This document shows, one piece after another, positions 25,325 through 34,334 of a stretch of 45,322 nucleotides of DNA (position 1 is the first letter of the stretch; each line of letters opens with the position of its first letter). This stretch comes from Campylobacteraceae bacterium. GTDB taxonomy: Bacteria; Campylobacterota; Campylobacteria; Campylobacterales; Sulfurovaceae. The stretch covers positions 1 to 45,322 of the forward strand of contig JALWMP010000099.1 in NCBI GenBank assembly GCA_026996165.1, read 5' to 3'. The notes under the pieces were generated by a model. That model ran no database searches. It had not been told where the DNA came from and saw nothing but the letters and a program-made list of their open reading frames with translations. The translations under genes and the position numbers were made by a program.

Positions 25325-26488
25325 TTAAAAAGTCGTTAAAAGCTGCAATACATTTGCTACCCCAAGCCCCATAAAAGTTCCAATAATATACCCCATCATA
25401 GCCATAAGCACCCCAACAGGAATAAGAGCTTTATGGTAAGCACCTGCTAAAATAGGAGCAGATGCTACCCCTCCAATATTAGCTAATGAAGCTACCCCCA
25501 AAGAGAACAAATCAAGTCTAAATAGTTTAGCAAAAAGTACCATAACTGTTGCATGAATTAAAATGATAATAAAACCAGCAACAATATATAGTGGGGCTTG
25601 AGTAAGTTCTGAAAAGTTGGCACGAGAGGCTATAAGTGCTACAATAAGATAGAGCATTATATTTGCAAGAGGTTCGGCAGAAGAGATTCTGTTTAATGGG
25701 GTTACTCCTGCTACAATTCCTGCTAATGTGGCAAAGATAACAATCCAAGTTGTTTCAGTTAAAAAAGAGGTTGTTGGTAGAAGTGGGGCTAGTTGTTGAG
25801 CAATAACAGAGACCATAAGAGACAGACCTAACATCATAAATAGAGATGGAAAATCAATAGCTCTCTTTTGCTCTGTTGTATCTAGGGTTGAACCAAGCTT
25901 TGTAAGTAGCTCTCCATCTGCTTTTGTCCACCTGTTAAACTTTTTAGCAAAAGGGACAAGAGCTAAAAGTATCATGACCCATATAGCATAGTCTATGGAG
26001 TCAATAAGTAACACATAGCCCATTTTTGAATCAGGTAGATTTAGAGCCGACTGAATGGCTACCATATTGCCTGTTCCTCCCATCCAAGAGCCACTTAACG
26101 CTCCAAAAGCTCTCCATGCACTTGTTTCAAATAGTGGGTGCATAAATGCAAACATAACTATAAATCCTAAAGAGATAGATAACGATGCCAAAAAGAAGGT
26201 AAGCAGAATCTTTTTACCTAGTTTTAGTATGGCTCTTATGTCACTTTGAAGTAGCATCAAAAATATCATTGCAGGTAGTAGGTTCGACTTAAAGCCTTTG
26301 TAGACACTGTTTATCTCTAGGGTTTTGCTCCAAACACCTAAGCTAGAGAGGCTCATAACCATAAAGTATAAAATAACAATAGCAGGTAGATACTCAAAGA
26401 GTTTAGCTTTTGTCTTTGCCTCTATATAGACAAGCATAGAGGCTATAAAGAGTAGAAGTGTTAAGTATGGGAAAGCGTTGGTTATCAT
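25325..26488 (-). CDS. DUF819-family integral membrane protein (YjcL-like)
   Basis: A 387-aa protein with about ten to eleven hydrophobic helices and short loops. Family features are the helix-breaking FGALSGSWMGGTGNMVAIQ region (about residues 128-146), DSIDYAIWVM, and the near-terminal VASLANIGGVASAPILAGAYH. These are half-repeats like those in sodium/solute transporters, so transport is likely, but no substrate is known for DUF819. A good GGAGAGG ribosome site precedes the ATG. It lies 9 bp after a thioredoxin-like gene on the same strand, so the two are probably cotranscribed. Confidence 0.85.
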   Translation of the reverse strand: MITNAFPYLTLLLFIASMLVYIEAKTKAKLFEYLPAIVILYFMVMSLSSLGVWSKTLEINSVYKGFKSNLLPAMIFLMLLQSDIRAILKLGKKILLTFFLASLSISLGFIVMFAFMHPLFETSAWRAFGALSGSWMGGTGNMVAIQSALNLPDSKMGYVLLIDSIDYAIWVMILLALVPFAKKFNRWTKADGELLTKLGSTLDTTEQKRAIDFPSLFMMLGLSLMVSVIAQQLAPLLPTTSFLTETTWIVIFATLAGIVAGVTPLNRISSAEPLANIMLYLIVALIASRANFSELTQAPLYIVAGFIIILIHATVMVLFAKLFRLDLFSLGVASLANIGGVASAPILAGAYHKALIPVGVLMAMMGYIIGTFMGLGVANVLQLLTTF

Positions 26489-26497
26489 ACCTCTCTC

Positions 26498-26851
26498 CTA
26501 ACTAAATAGGCGACTAAAAAAAGAGCCTTTTCCTGCTAGTTTATCAATTATGCTAAAGTAGTAGCTCTCATCTCTTAGACCTATGTCAGGATATTTGAGC
26601 TTCTCATCAGGCATAACTACTATGGTAAAAGGTATAGATTTTATCTTAAATGCGTTGGTAAGTTTTGGGTTTTCATTTATATTGCATTTAACAACTTTTA
26701 CGCCATTCTCTTCGCCATATTTTTCTAACTTTTCATCTATAAGTTTTTTAAGAGTTTGGCAGGGTGCACAGCTTGGTGAGTAGAAGTCTATAAAGACAGG
26801 TTTGTCACTATTTTTAATGATTGTTGTGTAGTTTTTATCTGTTAATTCCAT
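26498..26851 (-). CDS. Thioredoxin-like protein with CAPC active site
   Basis: A 117-aa cytoplasmic thioredoxin-fold protein. The N-terminal strand VFIDFYSPSCAPCQTLKKL holds the redox pair C28-C31 with Ala-Pro between, in place of the Gly-Pro of true thioredoxins. The cis-Pro loop is KSIPFTIVV. There is no signal peptide. It is the first gene of a unit with the DUF819 membrane protein. A second, more typical thioredoxin (TrxC-like) is at 33770-34198. Specific substrate unknown. Confidence 0.88.
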   Translation of the reverse strand: MELTDKNYTTIIKNSDKPVFIDFYSPSCAPCQTLKKLIDEKLEKYGEENGVKVVKCNINENPKLTNAFKIKSIPFTIVVMPDEKLKYPDIGLRDESYYFSIIDKLAGKGSFFSRLFS

Positions 26852-27001
26852 GTAGGAAGTTTAGCGAAAAAAGTGTTAAAAAATCTTGTAACCAAACCAC
26901 ACAAAAAATTAACTCATTTAGAGAAATGTGCATTATAAAGTAACATTATAACTACTATTAGTATAGAATAGTCTATCAAATTATTCTAAGAGGAGACATA
27001 G

Positions 27002-29575
27002 ATGTCATTATTAGCCCAATACAAAGCACACACAGCAGAACGTGCAAAACTTGGTGTTCCACCACTACCACTTACAGCTGAACAGGTTGCAGAGTTAGTA
27101 GAGTTATTGAAAGCAAGTCCTATTGAAGATGCAGATTATGCAATGGAGCTTTTTACGCAACATGTACCAGCAGGTGTCGATGATGCAGCTTATGTAAAAG
27201 CAGCATTTTTAAATGACATTGTTCAGGGAAATGTCTCTTGCGAAACAATAGATGCTATTAAAGCAATAGAGATTTTAGGAACTATGCTTGGTGGATTTAA
27301 TGTTGCACCATTGGTTGAAGCACTTAAGTCAGATAATGCTGAGATAGCTCAAGCAGCAGCTAATGAACTTAAAAATACACTCCTTGTTTATGACTCATTT
27401 AATGATGTTAAGACCCTTATGGACGAAGGGAATGAGTTAGCTAAAGAGGTTATAGAGTCTTGGGCAGATGCTGAGTGGTTTAAAAACAAAGAGCCTCTAG
27501 CCGAAGAGATAAAACTAACAGTCTACAAAGTTCCAGGTGAGACAAATACAGATGACCTATCTCCAGCTTCAGAGGCATTTACAAGAGCAGATATTCCACT
27601 TCATGCTAACTCTTTCTTGGTTAACAGAATGGAAAAACCACTTGAGACAATGGCAGAGCTTAAAGAGAAAAATGGTCTTCCTTTGGCTTATGTTGGTGAT
27701 GTTGTGGGAACAGGGTCTTCAAGAAAGTCAGGAATTAACTCTGTTCAGTGGCATATAGGTAGAGATATTCCATTTATTCCAGGTAAGAGAACAGGTGGGG
27801 TTGTTATTGGTGATATTATTGCTCCTATCTTCTTTAATACAGCAGAAGATAGTGGATGTTTACCTATTCAAGCTCCTGTATCTAAACTTGAAACTGGTGA
27901 TGTGATTACAGTTAAACCATATGAAGGTGTAATTGAAAAAGATGGTGAAGTTGTAAGTGAGTTTAACCTTGAGCCAAATACACTTCCAGATGAGATGAGA
28001 GCAGGTGGACGTATTCCACTTATTATTGGAAAAGGTCTTACAGCAAAAGCTAGAGAGGCTCTAGGACTTGGTGCTAGTGATGTGTTTATGACTCCTGCAC
28101 AGCCAGAAGATGATGGAAAAGGGTATACTCTTGCTCAAAAAATGGTAGGAAAAGCTTGTGGAATGGAGGGTGTTAAACCAGGTGTATACTGTGAGCCAGT
28201 TTGTACAACTGTAGGTTCTCAAGACACAACAGGTGCTATGACCAGAGATGAGGTAAAAGAGTTAGCTGCACTTAACTTTGGTGCTGATTTTGTACTCCAA
28301 TCATTCTGTCACACAGCAGCTTACCCAAAACCTGCCGATATTAAACTTCAACATACACTTCCTAAGTTCTGGACAGAGAGAAAAGGTTTTGTACTAAGAC
28401 CAGGTGATGGAGTTATTCACTCTTGGTTAAACAGAATGTGTCTTCCAGATACAGTAGGAACAGGTGGAGATAGCCATACCCGTTTCCCTATTGGTATCTC
28501 ATTCCCTGCTGGTTCTGGTCTTGTTGCTTTTGCAGCTGTTACAGGTATGATGCCTCTTACTATGCCAGAGTCTGTACTTGTTAGATTTAAAGGTGAGATG
28601 CAACCAGGTATTGTACTTCGTGACCTTGTAAATGCCATTCCTTATCAAGCAATCAAAGATGGTCTTTTAACTGTTGAGAAAAAAGGTAAGAAAAATATCT
28701 TTGCTGGTCGTATACTAGAGATTGAAGGGTTAGAAGACCTTAAGTGTGAACAAGCATTTGAGTTAAGTGATGCTTCAGCAGAAAGAAGTGCTGCTGCTTG
28801 TACTGTTAAGCTCAACAAAGAGCCTATTATTGAGTACCTAAAATCAAATATTGTTCTTATTGAAGAGCTAATAGCACAAGGTTATCAAGACAAAGCAACA
28901 CTTCAAAGACGTGCAGACAAAATGAAAGCATGGATTGAAAACCCAGAGCTTCTTGAAGCTGATAAAGATGCTCAATATGCTGCTGTTATTGAGATTGACC
29001 TCAATGAGATTAAAGAACCTATCTTAGCTTGTCCAAATGACCCAGATGATGTTAAAACATTAACTGAGATTCATGAAGCAGGTCTTAAAACAGAGATAGA
29101 TGAGGTATTTGTTGGTTCTTGTATGACAAACATTGGTCTCTTTAGAGCATTGGGTGAAGTACTTAGAGGTGAAGGTAAAGTTCCTACTAAACTATGGGTA
29201 TGTCCTCCAACTAAAATGGACGAAAAGACTCTTCAAGAAGAGGGTTACTACTCTGTATTTGGAATGGCAGGGGCTAGAACAGAGATTCCAGGTTGTTCAC
29301 TCTGTATGGGTAATCAAGCCTCTGTTGATGAAGGTGCTTATGTATTTAGTACAAGTACAAGAAACTTCGACAACAGACTTGGAAAAGACTCTCAAGTCTA
29401 TCTTGGTTCTGCTGAACTTGCAGCTGTTGTTGCTCTTAAGGGTAGAATCCCAACTGCACAAGAGTATATGGAGATTGTTCCAAATAAAATTAAGCCTGAG
29501 ATAACAGATGATGTTTACAGATACTTAAACTTCAATAAAGTTTCTAAAGAGGAGCTTGAAGCTATGGTTGGGTAG
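27002..29575 (+). CDS. acnB: Aconitate hydratase B
   Basis: [4Fe-4S] enzyme that interconverts citrate and isocitrate in the TCA or reverse TCA cycle. The 857-aa protein has the AcnB order: N-terminal HEAT-like helical domain (about residues 1-160), swivel domain with the [15 protein letters not shown] signature (about 230-245), then the catalytic domains with [25 protein letters not shown] and [13 protein letters not shown]. Cluster ligands are the Cys in [10 protein letters not shown] and the two in [17 protein letters not shown] lies upstream of the ATG. It is monocistronic, ending at a strong hairpin. Confidence 0.99.
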   Translation: MSLLAQYKAHTAERAKLGVPPLPLTAEQVAELVELLKASPIEDADYAMELFTQHVPAGVDDAAYVKAAFLNDIVQGNVSCETIDAIKAIEILGTMLGGFNVAPLVEALKSDNAEIAQAAANELKNTLLVYDSFNDVKTLMDEGNELAKEVIESWADAEWFKNKEPLAEEIKLTVYKVPGETNTDDLSPASEAFTRADIPLHANSFLVNRMEKPLETMAELKEKNGLPLAYVGDVVGTGSSRKSGINSVQWHIGRDIPFIPGKRTGGVVIGDIIAPIFFNTAEDSGCLPIQAPVSKLETGDVITVKPYEGVIEKDGEVVSEFNLEPNTLPDEMRAGGRIPLIIGKGLTAKAREALGLGASDVFMTPAQPEDDGKGYTLAQKMVGKACGMEGVKPGVYCEPVCTTVGSQDTTGAMTRDEVKELAALNFGADFVLQSFCHTAAYPKPADIKLQHTLPKFWTERKGFVLRPGDGVIHSWLNRMCLPDTVGTGGDSHTRFPIGISFPAGSGLVAFAAVTGMMPLTMPESVLVRFKGEMQPGIVLRDLVNAIPYQAIKDGLLTVEKKGKKNIFAGRILEIEGLEDLKCEQAFELSDASAERSAAACTVKLNKEPIIEYLKSNIVLIEELIAQGYQDKATLQRRADKMKAWIENPELLEADKDAQYAAVIEIDLNEIKEPILACPNDPDDVKTLTEIHEAGLKTEIDEVFVGSCMTNIGLFRALGEVLRGEGKVPTKLWVCPPTKMDEKTLQEEGYYSVFGMAGARTEIPGCSLCMGNQASVDEGAYVFSTSTRNFDNRLGKDSQVYLGSAELAAVVALKGRIPTAQEYMEIVPNKIKPEITDDVYRYLNFNKVSKEELEAMVG

Positions 29576-29601
29576 TCTTTTGACTGCTTAACTTAAAAAA
29601 C

Positions 29602-29640
29602 TGAGTTCAATAGAATACCATACTTATTGAACTCATATTT
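29602..29640. terminator. Terminator between acnB and truD
   Basis: TGAGTTCAATA and TATTGAACTCA form perfect 11-bp arms around a 12-nt loop, followed by TATTTT on the plus strand. It fills the gap between two convergent genes and probably serves both. Confidence 0.8.
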
Positions 29641-29643
29641 TAA

Positions 29644-30717
29644 CTACAAATCTCCTCCAGATAAAACATCTAATAGATTAGTAGCATAAGAGCCTTTAGG
29701 TAAACTAAACTCCAACTCATAGTGTGCTTTCTCTTCTACATAACGCTTTTTAATATCTGTAACTCTTATCCAAGCATAACGTCTTGCACCATTTTGAACT
29801 ATCTCTTCATCATAGTTCTTTTCAATAAGCCCTGCAATTTTTTGACTTCTTGTAGTACGCTTTCCTGCTAAGAGACCAGATGGAGAAATGTCCCACTCTT
29901 TAAAACGTCTTGCTTCATCTTCTAAACTATCTAACTCAAAAACTCGTCCATAAGGGTAGTGCATCATCAAATCACCCTCTAAAAGTTTAAAGAAATGTGG
30001 CTGTTTTTTTGTCCCTTTTAGTGAACCTTTAGGAAGTTCAAAAAATTTTTCTGCCTCCTCTTCACTAAAGGATTCAAGAAGAAGTGAAAGCTCTATACGC
30101 TTAGAGAGCCAAGCATTAAAAAGATATGATTGGTAGGCATTAATAAGAAAAGTTCTTGTCTTTTTATCTCGAATCTTTAGCTTTCCATCTAAAATAGCTT
30201 TTCCCTCTTTATAGTTGTCTCCCTGATTCCCAAAACGTTGAACTCCAAAATAGTTAGGTATACCATTGACTTTGACCCATTTTAATACTGAATCAAGCTT
30301 ATCTTTCTGTACTCCAAGTACCTTTTTTAGACGTACTTTAAAATGATTTCCTTTTAAGTGACCTACTCGTATTTTATTGTTGTGTCTATAGGTGTTAAGA
30401 ATCTTAATCTTATCATGGTCAAATGTTTTTAACTTCTCTTCATTATCTTTTGCAAGAAGAGATATATACTGCATAGTCATTGCATTTTTATCTTTTAGCC
30501 CTGCGTAGCCTATATCTCTCTCTTTTATCTTACAGTACCGAGCTATCGCTTTTACCATCTCCCAAGTAGTCATATCTTTTTTACGTACATGTAAAATAAG
30601 GTGTTCTCCCTCTCCTGTAAACTCATAGAGAGGAATCTCATCGACAATAAAATCACGACTAGATGGGTTAAATATAAAGCTATTTTTTACTTTTAAAGGA
30701 TATAGAAGTTTTTGCAT
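29644..30717 (-). CDS. truD: tRNA pseudouridine(13) synthase TruD
   Basis: Converts U13 of tRNA-Glu and other tRNAs to pseudouridine. The catalytic Asp is D76 in GYAGLKDKNAM, the TruD signature. Further family blocks are GNHFKVRLKKV, the IPNYFGVQRFGNQGDN motif (about residue 150-166), and the TRTFLINAYQSYLFNAWLS helix. A TruD-insertion domain lies in the middle, and PSGLLAGKRTTRSQKIAG near 280. The 357-aa length fits. It follows thiL by 39 bp on the same strand with a TATAAT-like box in the gap, so it may be read both from the trxC operon and from its own promoter. Confidence 0.96.
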   Translation of the reverse strand: MQKLLYPLKVKNSFIFNPSSRDFIVDEIPLYEFTGEGEHLILHVRKKDMTTWEMVKAIARYCKIKERDIGYAGLKDKNAMTMQYISLLAKDNEEKLKTFDHDKIKILNTYRHNNKIRVGHLKGNHFKVRLKKVLGVQKDKLDSVLKWVKVNGIPNYFGVQRFGNQGDNYKEGKAILDGKLKIRDKKTRTFLINAYQSYLFNAWLSKRIELSLLLESFSEEEAEKFFELPKGSLKGTKKQPHFFKLLEGDLMMHYPYGRVFELDSLEDEARRFKEWDISPSGLLAGKRTTRSQKIAGLIEKNYDEEIVQNGARRYAWIRVTDIKKRYVEEKAHYELEFSLPKGSYATNLLDVLSGGDL

Positions 30718-30756
30718 TATTTTTTACTTTTTAAATATAATTATACTAAAATAGTG

Positions 30757-31578
30757 TTAAAAATGGTGGTTTTTACACTCAAAGAGTACCCCATTCTCTT
30801 TAACAACTCTAGCAAAAACAGTTAAAGGAACAGAAGTCTGCTCTGCTATAATTTTAACTCTATCAAGGTTTTTTGAAGCAAAGCTTATAAGTAACTCATA
30901 CTCTTCACCACTTTTACCTACCTCATCACTTATCTCTTTAACTAAAGAGAGGCTAAAATCTTGCGTAGCTAAAAGTTTATTAGTATCACAAAATAGACCA
31001 TCTGATATATCCATGCCTGAGTTAAGATACTCTCTAACATCTTTCATAAACTCTCTACGTAATGTTGGTTCATAAAATCTTGAATTAGAGGATATAATAT
31101 CTCCTCTAAATAGTGCCTCTAAGTCCTTTTTGCTATCTCCAAGCTTACCTGTATATGCCAACAAATCACCCTCTTCTACTCCTGAACGTAAAAGTGGATT
31201 TTTTGATTCAGATATAATAGTAATACTAATATGAAGTTTATCTCCTGCAATGGTATCTCCACCAATAATCTCACACTCAAAATCTTTTGCTGTCTTCTCT
31301 AAAGCCTCTAAGAGTTCATCTATGTCATTAGTAGTAATCTCTTTTGGTAAAGCAAGAGTTACTAACGCATACTTTGGCTCTGCATTCATTGCAATAGCAT
31401 CAGATATATTGATTAACATTGCTTTACGACCTATCTGCCACATACTCATCCACTCACGTTTAAAATGGACATCTTCAAAAAAAGCATCCATACTATAGAG
31501 CTTATCACCAACTACGGCTGCATCATCACCAATATATTTGGAGTTTAACTTGTTAATTAGATAGGCTTCTTTATTCAT
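30757..31578 (-). CDS. thiL: Thiamine-monophosphate kinase
   Basis: Phosphorylates thiamine phosphate to thiamine diphosphate. AIR-synthase-like ATP-grasp-fold signatures are visible: N-terminal GDDAAVV (residues 17-23), VHFKREWMSMWQIGRKAMLINISDAIAMNA spread over 37-67, GGDTIAGDKLHISITII (about 101-117) and the MDISDGLFCD box (about 188-198). At 273 aa it is shorter than E. coli ThiL (about 325 aa), with a trimmed C-terminal region, as in other Campylobacterota. It is 5 bp after a cytochrome gene and is the last gene of the trxC-regulator-kinase-cytochrome run. Confidence 0.93.
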   Translation of the reverse strand: MNKEAYLINKLNSKYIGDDAAVVGDKLYSMDAFFEDVHFKREWMSMWQIGRKAMLINISDAIAMNAEPKYALVTLALPKEITTNDIDELLEALEKTAKDFECEIIGGDTIAGDKLHISITIISESKNPLLRSGVEEGDLLAYTGKLGDSKKDLEALFRGDIISSNSRFYEPTLRREFMKDVREYLNSGMDISDGLFCDTNKLLATQDFSLSLVKEISDEVGKSGEEYELLISFASKNLDRVKIIAEQTSVPLTVFARVVKENGVLFECKNHHF

Positions 31579-31583
31579 ATAAT

Positions 31584-31928
31584 CTACTTTAACTTCTTTC
31601 TTACATCATAGAGTTCCCAATAGGTATCTATGGCTTCATCTAGCTCTTCATCTGTTAATGTTGTTTTATCTTTAACTGAAAAATTTTCAATAAACGTATT
31701 ATTCATCAATGAATCTGCTTCGGTTGGATTTTTCAAAAAGGCTTTTAACGCACCCTTAAGACTCAACTCACCACTATAAGTCTTTAGATAAACCATAAAA
31801 AGTTTCTCTAAAGAAGCAGGTGCATAACGATGACATGGAATACAATTTCTCTCATAAACATTTTTATCTTCATCTGCTCCTAAAAAAAGTGTACAAATAG
31901 TACCTATCAATAGAATTTTTTTAACCAT
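31584..31928 (-). CDS. Small monohaem cytochrome c-like protein
   Basis: A 114-aa exported protein. Residues 1-17 form a signal peptide (ILLIGTICTLFLGA). The haem site is CIPCH (C29, C32, H33) preceded by the short helix DKNVYERN. A distal Met is likely M75 or nearby in DSLMNNTFIENF. The C-terminal helix LTDEELDEAIDTYWELYD ends the fold. The ATG overlaps the end of the histidine kinase gene by 8 bp, so translation is probably coupled to the kinase. That makes a functional link (redox input, or a regulated target) plausible but unproven. Confidence 0.85.
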   Translation of the reverse strand: MVKKILLIGTICTLFLGADEDKNVYERNCIPCHRYAPASLEKLFMVYLKTYSGELSLKGALKAFLKNPTEADSLMNNTFIENFSVKDKTTLTDEELDEAIDTYWELYDVRKKLK

Positions 31929-33129
31929 CTAATGTTCCTTTTGTAAAATCAATTCTTATGGTTGTTCCAACATCTACTATAGACTCTACACTAATCTGTA
32001 AATCATATTCATCTATAATACTTTTAACAATATTTAGTCCTATTCCAAAACCACCCTCTGATGAGTTAAAACGAGTATAACGCTCAAATATCTCATTAAC
32101 CTTTTTAGATTTAATTCCAATTCCAGTGTCTTTGACTTGTAGATAATTTTTACGCAAAGTAATAAATATTTTTCCATTTCTCTTATTGTATTTAATTGCA
32201 TTAGAGATAAGATTATCTAAAACACGAGCAATTTTAATACCATCTATAAATATTGCTGACTCTTTTAAATCTAACTCAAACGTAATCTTTTTAGCTCCAG
32301 CCAAAATAGCAAAGTACTCTACTCTATCTTCAATAAGTTGCTTCATATCTATCCACTCATCTTTGGACTTCCTATTATGAGATAGGGTCAAATAGGTCAA
32401 GTCTTGATATAGATGAGAAACTGTCTTAGCCGCAATATTAATCCGACTCAATCTTTTTTGATTTTTCTCTGACATTAGAGATGTATCCATCATCTCAACA
32501 TTGGCTAAGATAGCTGAAATAGGTGTATTTAACTCATGAGTTGTATCTTTAATAAAATTATCTAAAAGAACAATAGAGTTTCTCATAGGACGTAAAAATA
32601 TACTAACAAAAAATAGACCAAATATAATTAAAACAATTAGTGTCAAAGTTCCAAAAGCCAAGATATTTGACATAGTCTCTTTATACCAAGCTTTATCTTC
32701 ATCTACCTCTATAAATAGATATTTTGCCCCTAAGTAGTAGTCATCAAGTGTTTTCAGAAAATGAATAGAGTTACCTACACGATAAATCTCTTTATCAAAT
32801 CTAATATTGTCATGTTTTAAAAGTGAAAAGATTTTTTCTCCCTCAATATCATAAATAGCTGAACGATACTTAATACTTCTAGGATATATAGTACGATGAG
32901 GAAAGTCATTATGTAACTGCTTTAAAGCCTGTACTTGTCTATTTGCATACTCTGAAAGAATAGTTCGCTGATTTGAGAACATCAACTTCTCTTGACTCTG
33001 ATAATAGAAGATTCCAAGCAGTAACAAAATCATTGTTACTAAGATAAAATATAGTGCTAAAAAACGAAGTAGAGAACTCTTCTCACTACTTCGAAGTAAA
33101 CTTGTACCCTTGTTTTTTGATACTAACAA
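31921..33129 (-). CDS. Two-component sensor histidine kinase
   Basis: Membrane sensor that autophosphorylates and passes phosphate to the adjacent regulator. In 402-aa numbering there are two membrane helices (about 23-43 and 158-180) flanking a periplasmic sensor of about 110 residues. A HisKA domain follows with phospho-accepting H198 in FIKDTTHELNTPIS, then a HATPase domain with N-box DNLISNAIKYN, G1 DTGIGIKSK and G2 GGFGIGLNIVKS. The start is uncertain. The frame runs open to an ATG at 33249, which would overlap the regulator gene by 164 bp. I prefer TTG at 33129, with AAGGA 5 nt upstream, giving a 44-bp overlap. Any later start would cut into the first membrane helix. The signal sensed is unknown. 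Confidence 0.9.
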   Translation of the reverse strand: MLVSKNKGTSLLRSSEKSSLLRFLALYFILVTMILLLLGIFYYQSQEKLMFSNQRTILSEYANRQVQALKQLHNDFPHRTIYPRSIKYRSAIYDIEGEKIFSLLKHDNIRFDKEIYRVGNSIHFLKTLDDYYLGAKYLFIEVDEDKAWYKETMSNILAFGTLTLIVLIIFGLFFVSIFLRPMRNSIVLLDNFIKDTTHELNTPISAILANVEMMDTSLMSEKNQKRLSRINIAAKTVSHLYQDLTYLTLSHNRKSKDEWIDMKQLIEDRVEYFAILAGAKKITFELDLKESAIFIDGIKIARVLDNLISNAIKYNKRNGKIFITLRKNYLQVKDTGIGIKSKKVNEIFERYTRFNSSEGGFGIGLNIVKSIIDEYDLQISVESIVDVGTTIRIDFTKGTLDG

Positions 33130-33760
33130 TTCTATCCTTACCAATAATTTTACGAATATTTTTAATATAGGTACGAAGAGCTGTATCGCTTGGGTCTTCA
33201 TCATAATCCCACAGCTCTTTATAGATTCTCTCATGAGAGAGTACCTCATTTGGATGTTGCATAAAGAGTTTAAACAGTGCAGACTCCTTGTTTCCTAAAG
33301 TCTCAGCTACTCCATTAACCAATAGCTCATTTGATTTTGTATTATATTCAATTCCTTCACCAAGCGAAATCATATCATTAGCTTCATGAAAGAATCCTCT
33401 TCTTAAAAGTGTCTCAATACGAATAGATAACTCTTTTAATACAAATGGTTTACGAATATAATCATCGCAACCACTGTTAAAACCTCTCTCTAAATCATCT
33501 ACCCCATCTAAAGAGGTAATAAATATAGAGGGAGCTACTACATCATTTTCTCGTGCCTCTTTTAAAAGAGTAAATCCATCAATACCTGGAGTATTGACAT
33601 CTAATAAAAGCAGGTCAAACTTTGACTCATAAATCTTATCTTGTGCTTCATAGCCATCATATGTACTTGTTACATCATATCCTTCATCTTCAAGAAACTC
33701 AGTAACAGTTTCGTTAAGATTAGCATCATCTTCAAGTAGTAGTATTTTTGCGTTTGCCAT
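33086..33760 (-). CDS. OmpR/PhoB-family response regulator
   Basis: DNA-binding transcription regulator controlled by the kinase encoded next to it. The receiver domain (residues 1-118) has the acidic pocket E10-D11-D12, phospho-acceptor D54 in LLLLDVNTPGIDGF, switch T82 in FITS and K104 in YIRKPF. The winged-helix C-terminal domain (about 128-224) ends DRIVSIKKQGYKF. The phospho-site context is DVNTPG, with Thr in place of the common Met. It overlaps the kinase gene by at least 44 bp and begins 9 bp after trxC. Possible targets include its own operon; no binding site was identified. Confidence 0.96.
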   Translation of the reverse strand: MANAKILLLEDDANLNETVTEFLEDEGYDVTSTYDGYEAQDKIYESKFDLLLLDVNTPGIDGFTLLKEARENDVVAPSIFITSLDGVDDLERGFNSGCDDYIRKPFVLKELSIRIETLLRRGFFHEANDMISLGEGIEYNTKSNELLVNGVAETLGNKESALFKLFMQHPNEVLSHERIYKELWDYDEDPSDTALRTYIKNIRKIIGKDRIVSIKKQGYKFTSK

Positions 33761-33769
33761 TAATATTCC

Positions 33770-34198
33770 TTAAACAAACTGCTTTGCCCAAGAGACAAGA
33801 CGACCTGTACTCATAGCACCAGATATACGGTCAACCTCTTTTGTTCCTTTAAACATAATAAGAGTTGGAATTGATTGAATCCCATAAATTGCACCTAAAT
33901 CTTGATGCTCTTGAGTATTAACTTTTAAACATTGAACTTGCAATGAGAGGATTCTACTAGCCTCTTCAAAAGCTGGTGCCATTTGACGACAAGGACCACA
34001 CCATGGAGCCCAAAAGTCAACCATAACAGGAATATCACTATTTACTAAAATATGCAACAACTCCTCTTTATTAACCTCTAATGGTTTTTGATTAAGCATA
34101 GACTCTTTACAGTGTCCACAAATAGCCTTTGCATAACTCTCTTTTTTTGGTATTTTATTTACTTTTCCACAATGTGGACATACAACTTTTACATTCAT
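33770..34198 (-). CDS. trxC: Thioredoxin 2 (TrxC type, zinc ribbon)
   Basis: Cytoplasmic disulfide reductase of the Trx2 class. The N-terminal zinc ribbon has CPHC (C7, C10) and CGHC (C27, C30), as in E. coli TrxC. The thioredoxin domain has [14 protein letters not shown] with C67-C70 and the cis-Pro loop [10 protein letters not shown]. The length is 142 aa. GAAGGAAT precedes the ATG, and a TATAAT box lies at 34234-34229. As the first gene of a unit with a two-component system and a cytochrome, it suggests an operon tuned to redox state; this is inference. Confidence 0.94.
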   Translation of the reverse strand: MNVKVVCPHCGKVNKIPKKESYAKAICGHCKESMLNQKPLEVNKEELLHILVNSDIPVMVDFWAPWCGPCRQMAPAFEEASRILSLQVQCLKVNTQEHQDLGAIYGIQSIPTLIMFKGTKEVDRISGAMSTGRLVSWAKQFV

Positions 34199-34228
34199 TG
34201 TTTATTCCTTCTTCCAATAATAATTAAT

Positions 34229-34234
34229 ATTATA
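34229..34234 (-). promoter_or_regulatory. -10 box (TATAAT) of the trxC operon
   Basis: GGGATATAATATT on the minus strand lies 31 nt before the trxC ATG and gives a predicted leader of about 23 nt with a good ribosome site. No clear -35 box. Confidence 0.55.
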
Positions 34235-34322
34235 TCCCAATAAAATTAATGAATTATGAACAAATATAATTTATTTCTCAAAAAATTTAAACAAGCTATT
34301 CTTTGTTTCCTTTTAATTTTGT

Positions 34323-34328
34323 TATAAT
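34323..34328 (+). promoter_or_regulatory. -10 box positioned for a leaderless mRNA
   Basis: TATAAT ends exactly 6 nt before the ATG at 34335, so the usual start distance puts +1 on the A of the ATG. No Shine-Dalgarno sequence is present. The -35 region is a T-rich stretch only. Confidence 0.55.
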
Positions 34329-34334
34329 CCTATT

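Noticed and set aside
33130-33249. Forty extra N-terminal residues for the histidine kinase
   Set aside because: This stretch lies inside the response regulator's coding sequence, has no ribosome site, and precedes a TTG with AAGGA that still keeps the first membrane helix.
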